Below are positions 53,242 to 62,830 of a DNA stretch of 64,000 nucleotides, piece after piece. The first letter of the stretch is position 1, and each line of letters begins with the position of its first letter. The notes beneath the pieces are model-generated. The model searched no databases, had not been told where the DNA came from, and saw only the letters and a list, made by a program, of their open reading frames with translations. The position numbers and the translations under genes are program-made. This DNA is from an uncultured bacterium (GTDB lineage: Bacteria > Bacillota > Clostridia > Lachnospirales > Lachnospiraceae). The stretch spans positions 1-64,000 of the forward strand of contig CAJMPJ010000013.1 of NCBI GenBank assembly GCA_905215155.1. Reading direction: 5' to 3'.

Positions 53242-55976
53242 ATAGTGATAGGTAATCTGACGCTTTTGCCATAGACTAAGCTATGGTAGTCAGGTCAGAT
53301 TTTCCCCCACTTCGCACCGTGCGTGCGGGTTTCCTCGCACACGGCGCTCCGCCAATACAGATTAATTGTTGCTTGCATGTGAAATAACCAGTTTTTCCCT
53401 ATAACTGTTGATACGTTTTTGTATTTGCTTATCAAAGGAACTGATATCCATGTCAGGAGAATTGATTGCTTTGTAGCATTTCCTGTCAAGCGACATAAGA
53501 TTGTTGACTCGATTGACTTTATCTATAGGAAGTCTTGGGTTAATCCGATGGGTAAACGGCGCATGGTCGATAAGCCGGCATCCGCAGACCCTACATTTTA
53601 ATCTGTCACGATTAAGTGCATATGCTCTGTTCATGACAAATTCAAAGTTGTTAAGGTGTCCCCATTTACCTTTCAGAACGGCAACAGATACATTATCAGA
53701 ATAAAGGTCATCCAGTCTTGCATGGATTCTCTTCTTCTTCGTCCGTCTGAAGTTGATATCCCTCCCTTCTTCGGTGTAGGGTGTTTCCTTAGGATTTTTC
53801 CCTCTTGTTTCCTGCCATTGACAGAAGGTGAGTGAAGTAAAGCCGATATAAATATCTTTGTATTTCACTGAGGGAAGTTTCATACGGTAGTTTTGGTGTA
53901 TTCTTGGAAGATTCTGCGTTTGGTTAGCAGGAATCCATTTACCGCCATACTGTTGCAGGCGCCGACGAGCAGCCCACTGTATTTTCCTACCGTATTTATC
54001 CATGCTAACGCTGACCCAAGTACAGCACTGGTAATACTGCACGACTCCTCGGATTCTGCTATTGATGCGGTTGATTTCATCAACCAGCTTCTCTCTGCTG
54101 GTATCACGAGGTATCTTCTTGATGTCATCCGTTATAGCATCGACTTTCTTTTTAAGTCTTTCTTCGTCAGGTCTTGTCCTAGTGACGTAACCATGTTCGC
54201 CTTTTCCTTTTACGACTTTGAATTCATAGCCGAGAAAGCAGGCTCGTTTTCTTCTTACATCTGTAATCAGTGTCTTTTCCTTTGATAGTGTCAGCTTCAT
54301 CTCTTTTTCGAGAAATTCCTGCAATGATGCTTTCCAGAATTCAGCATGTGCACGACTATCTGTGATAATCACAAAATCATCGGCATATCTTACAAGAAAC
54401 CCAGGTACTAAATTCGTTCGTTTTAGTGCCCTTCGTTTTGCGGAGTCCTGAACAAACTTATGGTCAGTACGTTTGTATTCCCATTGTTTGGTAATCCATT
54501 CATCCATTATGTCGAGGTAAACATTTGCAAGTAGCGGACTGATAATCCCGCCCTGCATCGTGCCTTCCTCATTTACTTCGCATTCGTATAAAACGCCTGC
54601 TTTTAGCATCATCTTAATTATCTGTAGCACACGCTTATCCTTGATTCCCATGTGATATAGGCGTCTTAGCAATCGGGCATGATCTATGTGGTCAAAACAT
54701 TTGCTGATGTCGCCTTCCACAAACCAGTAGTATCCTGTGTGGAAAGTGATGAAATTCAGCCTTTCTAATGCCATTGCTGTGTCTCGCATAGGTCTGAAAC
54801 CGTAGGAGTGCATGAAGAATTGTGCTTCCATGATGGGTTCCAGTACGATACGCATGCATTCTTGAACAATGCGGTCACGTATAGTCGGGATTCCCAAGGG
54901 GCGTTTCTCCTTTTTCCCGGGTTTGTCGATATATTTTCGTTTGACCTTTTGTGCTTCAAATTTTTCAAAAGCTCCCTTGATGTCATTGATAACCCACTCA
55001 TAAGGTTTTTGTAGATAGTCTCTTTTCATGGATTTGTTATCAACTCCGGGGGTATCACTTCCGTGATTGCTCTTGATGTTGTGGATTGCAGTAACGATAG
55101 TCGTTTCCGCTGACATAATTTCAAGAAGACCTTTGAATGCAGGTCGTTCCCCTGCGTCGATTGCCTTCTTGCTCTGTTGGTATAATTCATCCAACAGTGT
55201 GCGTAATTCCGTTTCAGTTTTCGGGTAGTCGAATTGTTGTGCCATACGCACCACCTCCTTTCTGAGGTTGTGTTTCTGGTTTAAGTCAGGTACGCCTACG
55301 GCTTCCTCGACTTTCTGTTCACATACGAATCCGTATTAACTATGCCCCTTCGCTCCACTCCCATTACAGGAGCTTCATCACTACTACGGGCTGATGCCCC
55401 ACGAATTAACAGGTCATTTCCTACCTGCGCGGTAAGGGTGTCACCTCACTTGCACTGACATAATGTCAGGCACCGTTCGTGGTTCCTTTGTTCCCTATAT
55501 TTTAGCTTTGCATACAGTTTTAGCCTTGCTCCTCTGACCCGACTGCCATCACTGACCAGTGTGATTGATTGTCAGTGACATTCGACCTTATTGGTTTTCT
55601 GCCGTTTTCCACCAAGACATATTTCAACGGCGACAGTACCCCACATGGGGAGGATGGCTGTATAATCATCCCATCGTTTACGAGCCGTACACTCAGAGCA
55701 TTTGTCGGTTGCAACAAAACATACTAGACATGACTGTTTTATAGCTTCTTGCAGTTATCCAAGCTATCTCAAGCTTCTTCCCCGCTTTTCACCGAGCTTC
55801 GTACATCCCATCTGACACAATGGGTGCACGTCGGAGATTAGAATTTTTGTAACCTCTCACACGAGGTCAGGCAGGAACTGCCCCTGCCGAATCAAATATA
55901 GAGTTCGGATTTCTTAAGGATATCCGTCTCGCTTTGTTACGTATTTCTACGTAGATTAACGAGAAACAAAGCGCAC
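53242..55976 (-). mobile_element. Group II intron 2 (in the VirB4 gene)
   Basis: 2735 bases on the minus strand. 5' end GTGCGCTTTG (55976 downward), 3' end ATCACTAT. Domain V is visible at about 53312-53346 (GCGCCGTGTGCGAGG arm, AAAC loop region, CGCACGCACGGTGC arm) followed by a domain VI stem. Boundaries were set by the protein: exons join as GTC CAG GAC + CAG GTA TGG with no frame change. About 730 bases of 5' ribozyme domains (55246-55976) precede the maturase gene, with no other gene in them. Confidence 0.9.
53362..55245 (-). CDS. ltrA: Group II intron reverse transcriptase/maturase
   Basis: 627 aa from the Met at 55245 (AGGAGG upstream). RT blocks: GKKEKRPLGIPTIRDRIVQE, EGDISKCFDHIDH, MQGGIISPLLANVYLD and the catalytic VRYADDFVII (~residue 290). 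Maturase domain X spans ~390-470. The C-terminus carries CRVCGCRLI ... HRINPRLPIDKVNRVNNLMSLDRKCY, a zinc-containing region reminiscent of HNH but lacking the full HH pattern, so endonuclease activity is doubtful. It differs in lineage from the maturase at 16611-18281 (little similarity outside RT blocks). Confidence 0.9.
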   Translation of the reverse strand: MAQQFDYPKTETELRTLLDELYQQSKKAIDAGERPAFKGLLEIMSAETTIVTAIHNIKSNHGSDTPGVDNKSMKRDYLQKPYEWVINDIKGAFEKFEAQKVKRKYIDKPGKKEKRPLGIPTIRDRIVQECMRIVLEPIMEAQFFMHSYGFRPMRDTAMALERLNFITFHTGYYWFVEGDISKCFDHIDHARLLRRLYHMGIKDKRVLQIIKMMLKAGVLYECEVNEEGTMQGGIISPLLANVYLDIMDEWITKQWEYKRTDHKFVQDSAKRRALKRTNLVPGFLVRYADDFVIITDSRAHAEFWKASLQEFLEKEMKLTLSKEKTLITDVRRKRACFLGYEFKVVKGKGEHGYVTRTRPDEERLKKKVDAITDDIKKIPRDTSREKLVDEINRINSRIRGVVQYYQCCTWVSVSMDKYGRKIQWAARRRLQQYGGKWIPANQTQNLPRIHQNYRMKLPSVKYKDIYIGFTSLTFCQWQETRGKNPKETPYTEEGRDINFRRTKKKRIHARLDDLYSDNVSVAVLKGKWGHLNNFEFVMNRAYALNRDRLKCRVCGCRLIDHAPFTHRINPRLPIDKVNRVNNLMSLDRKCYKAINSPDMDISSFDKQIQKRINSYREKLVISHASNN

Positions 55977-57989
55977 GTCCTGGACGATGAGCATCCCGAT
56001 CTTTTTCAGCTGTTTTCCCAGCTCCTTAATGTCAAAGCAGACGATCCGGTTATTGATATCCACGTTTGTCCGGTGGTTAAACACATTCAATGAACCGGTA
56101 ACGTAAATTTCCAGTGCGGTTGCCAGCCGCTGTGCCTCCGGTTCATCCTGCCCACGGAGCAGGTCATACAGATCCTGAAGGATCGGCATCTTCTCCGGCA
56201 CCGGATCGGAAAGATAGTTCTGATACACAAGACGCACACACCGGTCAATGATGGTCTTTTCCACCGGTTCCAGACCGTTCTTTCCTCCCACGATCAGCTC
56301 ACAAAGAGACAAAATAAAATCCGATTTCAGAGATAACGGATTATCCTCCTCAGAATAGTTGAGGTTTAAGTCCATCGGGTTGATATACTGGGTCGATACC
56401 GGGGAGATACGGACTACCTGCCCGTGCAGTGCCTGCACCAGCGGGTAATACTCTGCTTCCGGGTCGCAGATGATAATGTCATCTTCCGTAATGAGGAAGC
56501 AGTTGGTAATCTCCCTTTTTGCAGAGAAGGATTTACCGGAACCCGGAGTACCTAAGATCAGCCCGTTTGGGTTTTTAAGCCGCTTACGGTCCACCATGAT
56601 CATGTTGTTGGACAACGCATTCAGACCATAATAAAGGGCTTCCCCTTCCTGGAACAGTTCCTGTGTCGTAAATGGCACGAAGATCGCTGTTGCCGAGGTG
56701 GTAAGCCCACGCTGGATCTCGATTCTGTTTACTCCCAGTGGGATACAGGACATCAGCCCCGCTTCCTGCTGGTAATCCAAAGGACGCAGGGAACAGTTAT
56801 ACTTCTGTGCGATGCCCTGCACCTGGAAAATGTTGTTGTCCAGTTTCTGCCTTTTCTTTGCCGTATTCATCACAAGGACAGTGACAAGAAACATCCTCTC
56901 ATTCCTGGACTGCAGGTCTTCCAGAAGGTTCTTTGCTTCTTCCCCATAGGTTACAAGGTCAGACGGCAGCACATCCATGTCATAGCCGGAACGCACCGCC
57001 CGCTTCTGCTCCTCAATCTTCATCTTGTCCAGGTCAGAGATTTTACTCTTGATCATCTTGATGGCAGAGGTCTGGTCAATGGACTGGATATGGATATTCA
57101 CATTGATACTCTCATCCACATCCAGAAAATCTGCCAGCATACGGTCGGTCAGTTCCGGTGCGAGGATCTGCAGGTAACTGACGCTTCCCAGTGTCTTTCC
57201 CATCATAAATGAAGTGTTTTTCGAGAAGTTAAAGGATGTCGGTGCGATAAAATCCTTTGTCTTAAGTCCCGTCTGTGGAAGCATCTTGTAATTGAACCGG
57301 AACGGCTCGATCCTGTCCTGATTGAACACATGGTACATGATCTCAAGACGATCTACTCCGTTCAACGGATGAGCCTGTGCCCCAAGGACTTTAAAGTTGT
57401 TGAGGATATCCGCCTCAATCCGCTCAAGCCTCGGTCTTGCCACCTTTAAACTCTCCGCTTCAATCCCGAATGTGATATACTTTGATTTCACCAGACCGTT
57501 ATTTCCTTTGGAAAGCTGGTTCTTTAACATCGTCCGGTATTCTTCCCGGATCTCATTAAAATCATCGTTCTGGTCCGGAATATCAATGCTCTTTTCAAAC
57601 TCTGCCACATCCACCTGCTGGTTGATAAAAGACAGCTGCACACTGATAGACGAGTCAAAGTAATTCAGGAAATCACAGTAATTCTCAAAGATCGTGGTCT
57701 TATCCTCATTCAGGGCAAGCTGGTAATTGATATCATAAAACTGTACGGTTTTGGAAAAAAAGTTCTTCGATACCTGGCAGATGCCATCCGCAAACATCCG
57801 CTGGTACGGGATGCTCTGCTGGGCAGTATGGGGAATGTTCTTCTGCCGTTTTCTTTCCTTCTCCTGTTTTTTCCTAAGCTTTTCCTTTTCCCTTTCCTTT
57901 TTGTCGTTTCTTTTTCTTCTTTCCTGACGGTTTTTTCTTGCCGCCGCTTCCAGGCACTGCTGCTGTGCCTGTTTCTTCTTTTTTGCCAT
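55977..57989 (-). CDS. virB4: VirB4-like conjugation ATPase, exon 1
   Basis: 671 codons from the Met at 57989. The motor ATPase of the type IV secretion system. The first 55 residues are a charged coiled coil of Lys/Arg/Gln/Glu; then the VirB4 N-terminal domain; Walker A GLILGTPGSGKSFSAK (~residue 485); IICDPEAEYYPLVQALHGQVV; and INPMDLNLNY. The exon ends KKIGMLIVQD at the intron. Beyond it the frame reads seven intron residues and stops. Its start lies inside the PrgI gene (116-base overlap). Confidence 0.9.
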
Positions 57990-58335
57990 CCGGCACACCC
58001 TCCTTCTTTACGAGGGAATCCACCGCCTGATAGAAGTTCTCCGTCTTGTACGGGCGTTTCGCCGGACAGATGAATTTCTGGCGGATGATATTTCCCATCA
58101 CTTTTTCAAAAGGGAGACCGTCTTTTTCATACATTGCCATAAAGAAAAATGGCAGCATGACAGTTACCATAAGGATCGCTGACACACTGGAACCAAGGGG
58201 TTTCTTTGCCAGCAGGTATAACGGGACTCCCACTACTGCGGCAAGCGAAAAAAAGATCAGCTGCCGCTTTGTCAGGTTCAATGCTACTTTTGTCTTGACC
58301 TTTGTAAGGTCTTTGGGTACTGGTACATACGCCAT
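57874..58335 (-). CDS. prgI: PrgI-family conjugation membrane protein
   Basis: 153 aa from the Met at 58335 (AGGAG 8 bases upstream). The start AYVPVPKDLTKVKTKVALNLTKRQ and two membrane helices (LIFFSLAAVVGVPLYLLA, ~30-47; ILMVTVMLPFFFMAMY, ~57-72) followed by GLPFEKVMGNIIRQKFICPAKRPYKTEN define the PrgI/VirB3-like family. The last ~35 residues are nearly all Lys/Gly (KKKPSGKKKKKRQKGKGKGKA), and are encoded by DNA shared with the VirB4 N-terminus. It is a probable VirB3 counterpart that partners VirB4. Confidence 0.85.
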   Translation of the reverse strand: MAYVPVPKDLTKVKTKVALNLTKRQLIFFSLAAVVGVPLYLLAKKPLGSSVSAILMVTVMLPFFFMAMYEKDGLPFEKVMGNIIRQKFICPAKRPYKTENFYQAVDSLVKKEGVPDGKKEETGTAAVPGSGGKKKPSGKKKKKRQKGKGKGKA

Positions 58336-58363
58336 AGGTAGTACTCCTTTCTTTTCCTGCCCG

Positions 58364-59233
58364 TCAGTGGGCATTGAATATTGATTTACTGAGGCTTCCG
58401 GTCTTAAACAGTGAAAATGCCAGTACGACCGTATATGCCGCCACTGAAAACATTGCCCCATGCAGGTTCGTGGATATGGTCATCGCATTGACCAGTACGG
58501 AATAAATACCGACACAGACCAGCATGAAGAATCCCTGAAATGCCAGGGCGAACAAGCCTTTCAGATAGTTGTTCCCGATATTGCCCCATTCCTTATTGGT
58601 CATGGTGGCAAAGGGGATCGGTGCCACGGAAGTATAAAGGTAGATCTCAATCATCCTGCCATACATGATCACCGTGATAATCACGGAGAGGATGCTCATG
58701 GTAAGGCTGATGAGAAGTGTTTCCATTGCCAGTAAAAACAGTTCCCCGATCTCCATATCTTCCAGAGATTCCGTCAGGGTAGCAATGGCGGCAGAAGCAT
58801 CCACCGCCGTACTTCCGGAGATCACACCGGCTGCACCGTTTACGATGTGCTGCCCCACATCAAATACCGCCATCGTGATATTGAATGTGTTCGTCACAAG
58901 GTAAATCGCCACATATGCCTTAAAAATCCAGAGAAAAATGTTGTAAGTCTCAAACTCATGGAAGTTATTCTTCTGTGTGACCATCGTGATCAGCTCATAA
59001 CAAAGCACGAACGTGATGATCAGACCGGCGATGGGCACGATCACCGTCTGGGACAGGTTTTGGATGAGGTTAAAAACCCCTGCATTCCATCCCTGCGGTG
59101 TCTGCCCGACCTGACTGGCAATCGTTCCCACCTTATCATTGACCTCCACAAACATCCCTTCCAGACCATTCTGGATCATCCCGATGAGGATCTCCTTGAT
59201 GGCTTCCGTGATTCGTTCGATAATGGTGTTCAT
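58364..59233 (-). CDS. VirB6/TrbL-like polytopic membrane protein
   Basis: 289 aa with at least five membrane helices: VIVPIAGLIITFVLCYELITM, NIFLWIFKAYVAIYLVTNTF, LLLAMETLLISLTMSILSVIITV, GLFALAFQGFFMLVCVGIYSVLV and MFSVAAYTVVLAFSLF. The amphipathic start IIERITEAIKEILIGMIQNGLEGMF is usual for the family in Firmicutes ICEs. It should form part of the inner-membrane channel. It lies between Maff2 and PrgI. Confidence 0.85.
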   Translation of the reverse strand: MNTIIERITEAIKEILIGMIQNGLEGMFVEVNDKVGTIASQVGQTPQGWNAGVFNLIQNLSQTVIVPIAGLIITFVLCYELITMVTQKNNFHEFETYNIFLWIFKAYVAIYLVTNTFNITMAVFDVGQHIVNGAAGVISGSTAVDASAAIATLTESLEDMEIGELFLLAMETLLISLTMSILSVIITVIMYGRMIEIYLYTSVAPIPFATMTNKEWGNIGNNYLKGLFALAFQGFFMLVCVGIYSVLVNAMTISTNLHGAMFSVAAYTVVLAFSLFKTGSLSKSIFNAH

Positions 59234-59244
59234 CCATTACCCCA

Positions 59245-59460
59245 TTAACCGAACAGCGTTGCCAGCTGGGGAATCAGGGTAGTTCCCAGCAGCATGATTC
59301 CAGCTCCTGCCATGAGCTGTTTGATTCCCTGGCTCTTTGCGCCGGGGTTGTCATTGCCATAACCTTCCAGAAGGTTGATGACACCCCATACGCCAAGACC
59401 CGCCCCGATTGCTACGACCAGGGTCTTAAGAGTAGTAATTGCACTGGTAAAAAATGCCAT
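59245..59460 (-). CDS. Maff2-family small membrane protein
   Basis: 71 aa from the ATG at 59460: AFFTSAITTLKTLVVAIGAG then LGVWGVINLLEGYGNDNPGA and KSQGIKQLMAGAGIMLLGTT. Two membrane helices flanking a short loop, the Maff2 pattern, likely the VirB2-like subunit of these ICE systems. It starts a transcription segment after the terminator at 59506-59530. Confidence 0.8.
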   Translation of the reverse strand: MAFFTSAITTLKTLVVAIGAGLGVWGVINLLEGYGNDNPGAKSQGIKQLMAGAGIMLLGTTLIPQLATLFG

Positions 59461-59505
59461 ATTATTAGTCACCAAAACTAACTTTGCCGGGTGTAACCGG
59501 GAATG

Positions 59506-59530
59506 AAAAACGCCGGTAACAATACCGGCG
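59506..59530 (-). terminator. Rho-independent terminator between VirD4 and Maff2 genes
   Basis: CGCCGGTA and TACCGGCG form a perfect 8-bp stem with a 4-base loop (59511-59530), followed on the minus strand by TTTTTC. It starts 8 bases after the VirD4 stop, so channel genes are either separately transcribed or read through. Confidence 0.85.
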
Positions 59531-59537
59531 CACCCTG

Positions 59538-61463
59538 TTAGTTATTCCTTTCCTCATTATTTTCCTGCTCATTCCCGTCTCCTGAAAGATCCATTTCCAT
59601 CACTTCCACCTCATCATCAGGTTTCGGTGAGTACTTCGGATCCAGTTCTTTTTCCACCTTAAACCGGTTCTTCTCACTGTAATCCGCAAGGAGCCGGTAA
59701 TTGGGGTGTTTGGTTATATCGTATTTGTCCGAATAGAACGGACGGACACCACGGATCTGCAGGATGCATTTCCCGCCGTCCATGACTGCGATCTCATCCT
59801 CCGTCATCAGCTGTTTCCCGGTTTTCTGGTAATTCAGTCCGAATGACTTCTGGTTGCTGCGTGTTTCCGAGGTGTTGTAAAGGTCAATCGTCTCCTTTCC
59901 CAGAAGCTCACTCATCTCTTTCAGGGTGGTCTTTTCCTTGCCCCCAAGGAACAGCATCGTATCACAATTCCCCAGAATTGTATCCGCACTATCCTTGTAC
60001 ATTGCCTTCAGCTGGCTCTGTGACTGCAAAATAATAGAAGCAGAGATTTCCCTGCTTCGGATAGTGGCAATCAGCTTATCAAACTGAGGAATCTGCCCGA
60101 TGTTGGCAAACTCATCGCAGATAACCCGTACATGGACCGGCAGCCTGCCGCCATATTGATCATCTGCCTTATCACAAAGCAGATTGAAAAGCTGGGACTG
60201 CAGCATGGCGATCACAAAGTTAAAGGTGGTATCTGTATCTGACATAATCAAAAACAGCGCCGTCTTCCGGTCTCCCACCTTATCCAGTTCCATCTCATCA
60301 TAGCTCATGATCTCCCGAAGCTCGGCAATATCAAACGGAGCCAGTCTGGCACCGCAGCTGATCAGGATAGATTTTGCTGTCTTACCTGCCGCCAGCTTGT
60401 ATTTCTTATACTGACGTACCGCAAAGTGTTCCGGATTCCTTTTTTCCAGATCCTCAAACAGCATATCCACTGGATTTTTGTAATTCTCGTCATCCTCCCT
60501 GGTCTCGCTTTCATTCAGAAGATCGATCAGGGTGTTCATGTTCTTCTCGTCCTCGTCCCCTTCATACCAGATCAGGGCAATCAATGCTGTATACAGCAGT
60601 TTTTCTGCTTTGACCCAGAAATCCTCGGTTGCCTTTTCCCCTTCCCCTTTGGTGTTGGCGATGATAACCGTCACCAGTTTCAGGATATCCTTTTCGGATT
60701 TTAGATAGGCAAACGGATTGTAATGGAGCGATTTAGAGAAGTTAATGGTATTTAAGACCTTGATCACATAAGGTTCATGCACCACCTTTCCGGATTTATC
60801 TTTCACAACATTTCCATGCTTGTCTCTCTTTGGCGGTCCTTTGGCTAACATCTTCCCGCATTCTTCGATAAGTGTTCCCTTCGGGTCTGTGATGACCATG
60901 GAACAGTTCATCATCATAATAGAGACCTTTACGAAAAACCTTGTTTTTCCACTACCGGAACCGCCGATGACGCAGATGTTTTTATTTCTGGCAAACTTTG
61001 GGTTCTTCGGACGGCTCTCCATGGTAATGGATTCTGTTGCCGTCAGCGGAATGTTCATCCAGAAATCCTCTGCCATAAATGGTTTGATGTCTTCCGCTGT
61101 TCCCCACCTGGCAGAACCATACTCCACTCCTTTTCGGAGTTTTTTTGCATCTGCCTGTTTCTGCCAGACCAGAATCTTCACAACTGCCGCAATCCCGGCT
61201 CCCACCAGAACATCCATGTAGTAAAGACTTGGCAGGAACCCGGTCAAAATCCGGTCAGCGTGTTCCATGGCATATAATAGTTTGTTTCCCATATCTGCCC
61301 CGGGACTTGCCCGGTACAGACAGGATGCCCTGTCTGCAAATAAAAAAATGAACAGGTACGGAAGATTGGTGAGAATAAGCTTTTTCATATCCAAAGCGGA
61401 CAGCGTAACTCTGGCTTTTGCTTTCAGCTTGTTGGTCATACCACCGGCAGTAAGCTTTCTCAC
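59538..61463 (-). CDS. virD4: VirD4-like type IV coupling protein
   Basis: 641 aa with GTG start (AGGAGG 7 bases upstream). It hands the relaxase-DNA complex to the channel. N-terminal membrane segments (LILTNLPYLFIFLFADRAS ~30-48; a second ~85-105), then YGSARWGTAEDIKPF, Walker A VIGGSGSGKTRFF (~165-177), MVITDPKGTLIEE, Walker B VHVRVICDEFANIGQIP, and SQSQLKAMYKDSADTILGNCDTMLFLGG. The C-terminus is acidic. ATGA-like overlap with PcfB. Confidence 0.92.
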   Translation of the reverse strand: MRKLTAGGMTNKLKAKARVTLSALDMKKLILTNLPYLFIFLFADRASCLYRASPGADMGNKLLYAMEHADRILTGFLPSLYYMDVLVGAGIAAVVKILVWQKQADAKKLRKGVEYGSARWGTAEDIKPFMAEDFWMNIPLTATESITMESRPKNPKFARNKNICVIGGSGSGKTRFFVKVSIMMMNCSMVITDPKGTLIEECGKMLAKGPPKRDKHGNVVKDKSGKVVHEPYVIKVLNTINFSKSLHYNPFAYLKSEKDILKLVTVIIANTKGEGEKATEDFWVKAEKLLYTALIALIWYEGDEDEKNMNTLIDLLNESETREDDENYKNPVDMLFEDLEKRNPEHFAVRQYKKYKLAAGKTAKSILISCGARLAPFDIAELREIMSYDEMELDKVGDRKTALFLIMSDTDTTFNFVIAMLQSQLFNLLCDKADDQYGGRLPVHVRVICDEFANIGQIPQFDKLIATIRSREISASIILQSQSQLKAMYKDSADTILGNCDTMLFLGGKEKTTLKEMSELLGKETIDLYNTSETRSNQKSFGLNYQKTGKQLMTEDEIAVMDGGKCILQIRGVRPFYSDKYDITKHPNYRLLADYSEKNRFKVEKELDPKYSPKPDDEVEVMEMDLSGDGNEQENNEERNN

Positions 61464-61951
61464 CGGGATACCTCCTGATGCTTATTCCTGGCTTTGCCCT
61501 TCGTCTTCCCAGCAACGATACTCCTGTATGCTGCCAGACGTTTGTGGATGGAAGGGCGGTTCGCCTTCTGGATCTCTTTCTGGGAAAATTCACGGAAAGC
61601 TGCGGTGATCGCATCCTGGTCACGTCCCTTAAAGAACACCATATAAACCGGCGGATCTTTGGTCTTATCCTTTTTCAGGGCATAATTGATCCCGTATTTT
61701 CTGGCATACCGTTCAAAAGACTTGATGTTCTTGGGTGTGATCTCAATATTCGTCATCCCGGCATTCTGCTTTGCCAGCTCTTTCACCGTGATTTTTCCCT
61801 GTTTCGGCTGATTTTTCTGTGCTTTCTTCTCAGCACTTTTCTGTTTCTGATGCCGCAGGTATGCGGCAATCACTTTTTTCAGCACATCTGCCGTCATTTT
61901 TGTGGTACGCACACAAAAAGTCACCGTTTTCTGTGTTACTTCTTCCTGCAT
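61460..61951 (-). CDS. pcfB: PcfB-family protein (DUF3801)
   Basis: 163 aa. It begins MQEEVTQKTVTFCVRTTKMT and has the family core NIEITPKNIKSFERYARKYG followed by YALKKDKTKDPPVYMVFFKGRD. PcfB-type proteins assist the coupling protein, which is the next gene and overlaps it by 4 bases. The GGAGG site lies 8 bases before the start. Between it and the DnaC-like gene is ~80 bases including a tiny possible 14-codon frame of unknown value. Confidence 0.85.
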   Translation of the reverse strand: MQEEVTQKTVTFCVRTTKMTADVLKKVIAAYLRHQKQKSAEKKAQKNQPKQGKITVKELAKQNAGMTNIEITPKNIKSFERYARKYGINYALKKDKTKDPPVYMVFFKGRDQDAITAAFREFSQKEIQKANRPSIHKRLAAYRSIVAGKTKGKARNKHQEVSR

Positions 61952-62032
61952 GAATTTCCCTCCTTTCAGCGTATTACTTGCTGTCCCAACCTAAGACCAT
62001 TGGTATCACCCCTTTCATCAAAAAAGAACCGA

Positions 62033-62830
62033 TCAGACTCTGATCAGACTCTGCATCCGACCGAGCTTTTCAGTTCCTTCTTCCCTCCTTTTGTCTGCCC
62101 CGCCACAATAGACAGGCACACACATCTCCAATATTCTGCTGTAAATCCGCTTATGGGCTACATCCAGCGATTCATCTTTCATATCATTCAACCCGAGATT
62201 TGTTGTGATGATGAGAGGCTTCATTTTACAGTACCTGCTGTCAATCACGTTATAGATCTGCTCCAGGGCAAACTCTGAATTACGTTCTATCCCCAGGTCA
62301 TCAATAATCAGAAGCGGGTAATCCACCAGATTCTGCACAATCTGGTTTTTATCTGCCTGATAGTTTGTCATTTCATTCAGGATACGTGAGAAGTTCGTCA
62401 TCATCACCCGCTCCCCCTGTTCCAGAAGGGCATTGGCAATACACCCGGCAAAAAAACTCTTCCCAGTCCCCACCGGACCCATCAGGAGAAGGCCTACATT
62501 TTCTTTTTTCATCTTCTCCCAGTTTTTTGCATACTGCCTGGCAATGAGCATCTTATCATTTGACCCATTATCATTTTCAAATCGCCATTCCCAGAACCTC
62601 CGGTCTCTAAGTCCTACCGATTTTCTCTGGTAAAGCTCCCTCTGGGCTTCTTCCCTGCGGAGCTGCTCTTCTTTTTCTTTTCTTGCCTGAGCCTCGCAGT
62701 CACACAGGCAGCCCACTACACGGTCCCTTCCCATAAAATTGATCCTCAGCTGTTTCCGTTTCCCGCATACACCACACCGGAGGCATCCGTCTTCCCCAAG
62801 AAAATCAGCCACATTCCTGCTATCTGTCAT
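62033..62830 (-). CDS. DnaC/IstB-like ATPase (helicase loader)
   Basis: 265 aa. A Cys-rich N-terminus (CLRCGVCGKRKQLRINFMGRDR ... GCLCDCEA) probably binds zinc; Walker A LLLMGPVGTGKSFFAGCIA (~112-130), Walker B LLIIDDLGIERNSE, and sensor PLIITTNLG follow. DnaC-like proteins load the replicative helicase. Its ATG overlaps the RepA stop (ATGA), so the two form a replication pair. Confidence 0.88.
   Translation of the reverse strand: MTDSRNVADFLGEDGCLRCGVCGKRKQLRINFMGRDRVVGCLCDCEAQARKEKEEQLRREEAQRELYQRKSVGLRDRRFWEWRFENDNGSNDKMLIARQYAKNWEKMKKENVGLLLMGPVGTGKSFFAGCIANALLEQGERVMMTNFSRILNEMTNYQADKNQIVQNLVDYPLLIIDDLGIERNSEFALEQIYNVIDSRYCKMKPLIITTNLGLNDMKDESLDVAHKRIYSRILEMCVPVYCGGADKRREEGTEKLGRMQSLIRV

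Noticed and set aside
53601..55717. Open frames on both strands overlapping intron 2 ribozyme domains and maturase
   Set aside because: None has a family pattern; the ribozyme part is explained by RNA structure and the rest by the maturase frame.
61975..62022. A 14-codon frame between PcfB and the DnaC-like gene
   Set aside because: It has an upstream purine stretch but is too short to support as a gene from sequence alone.
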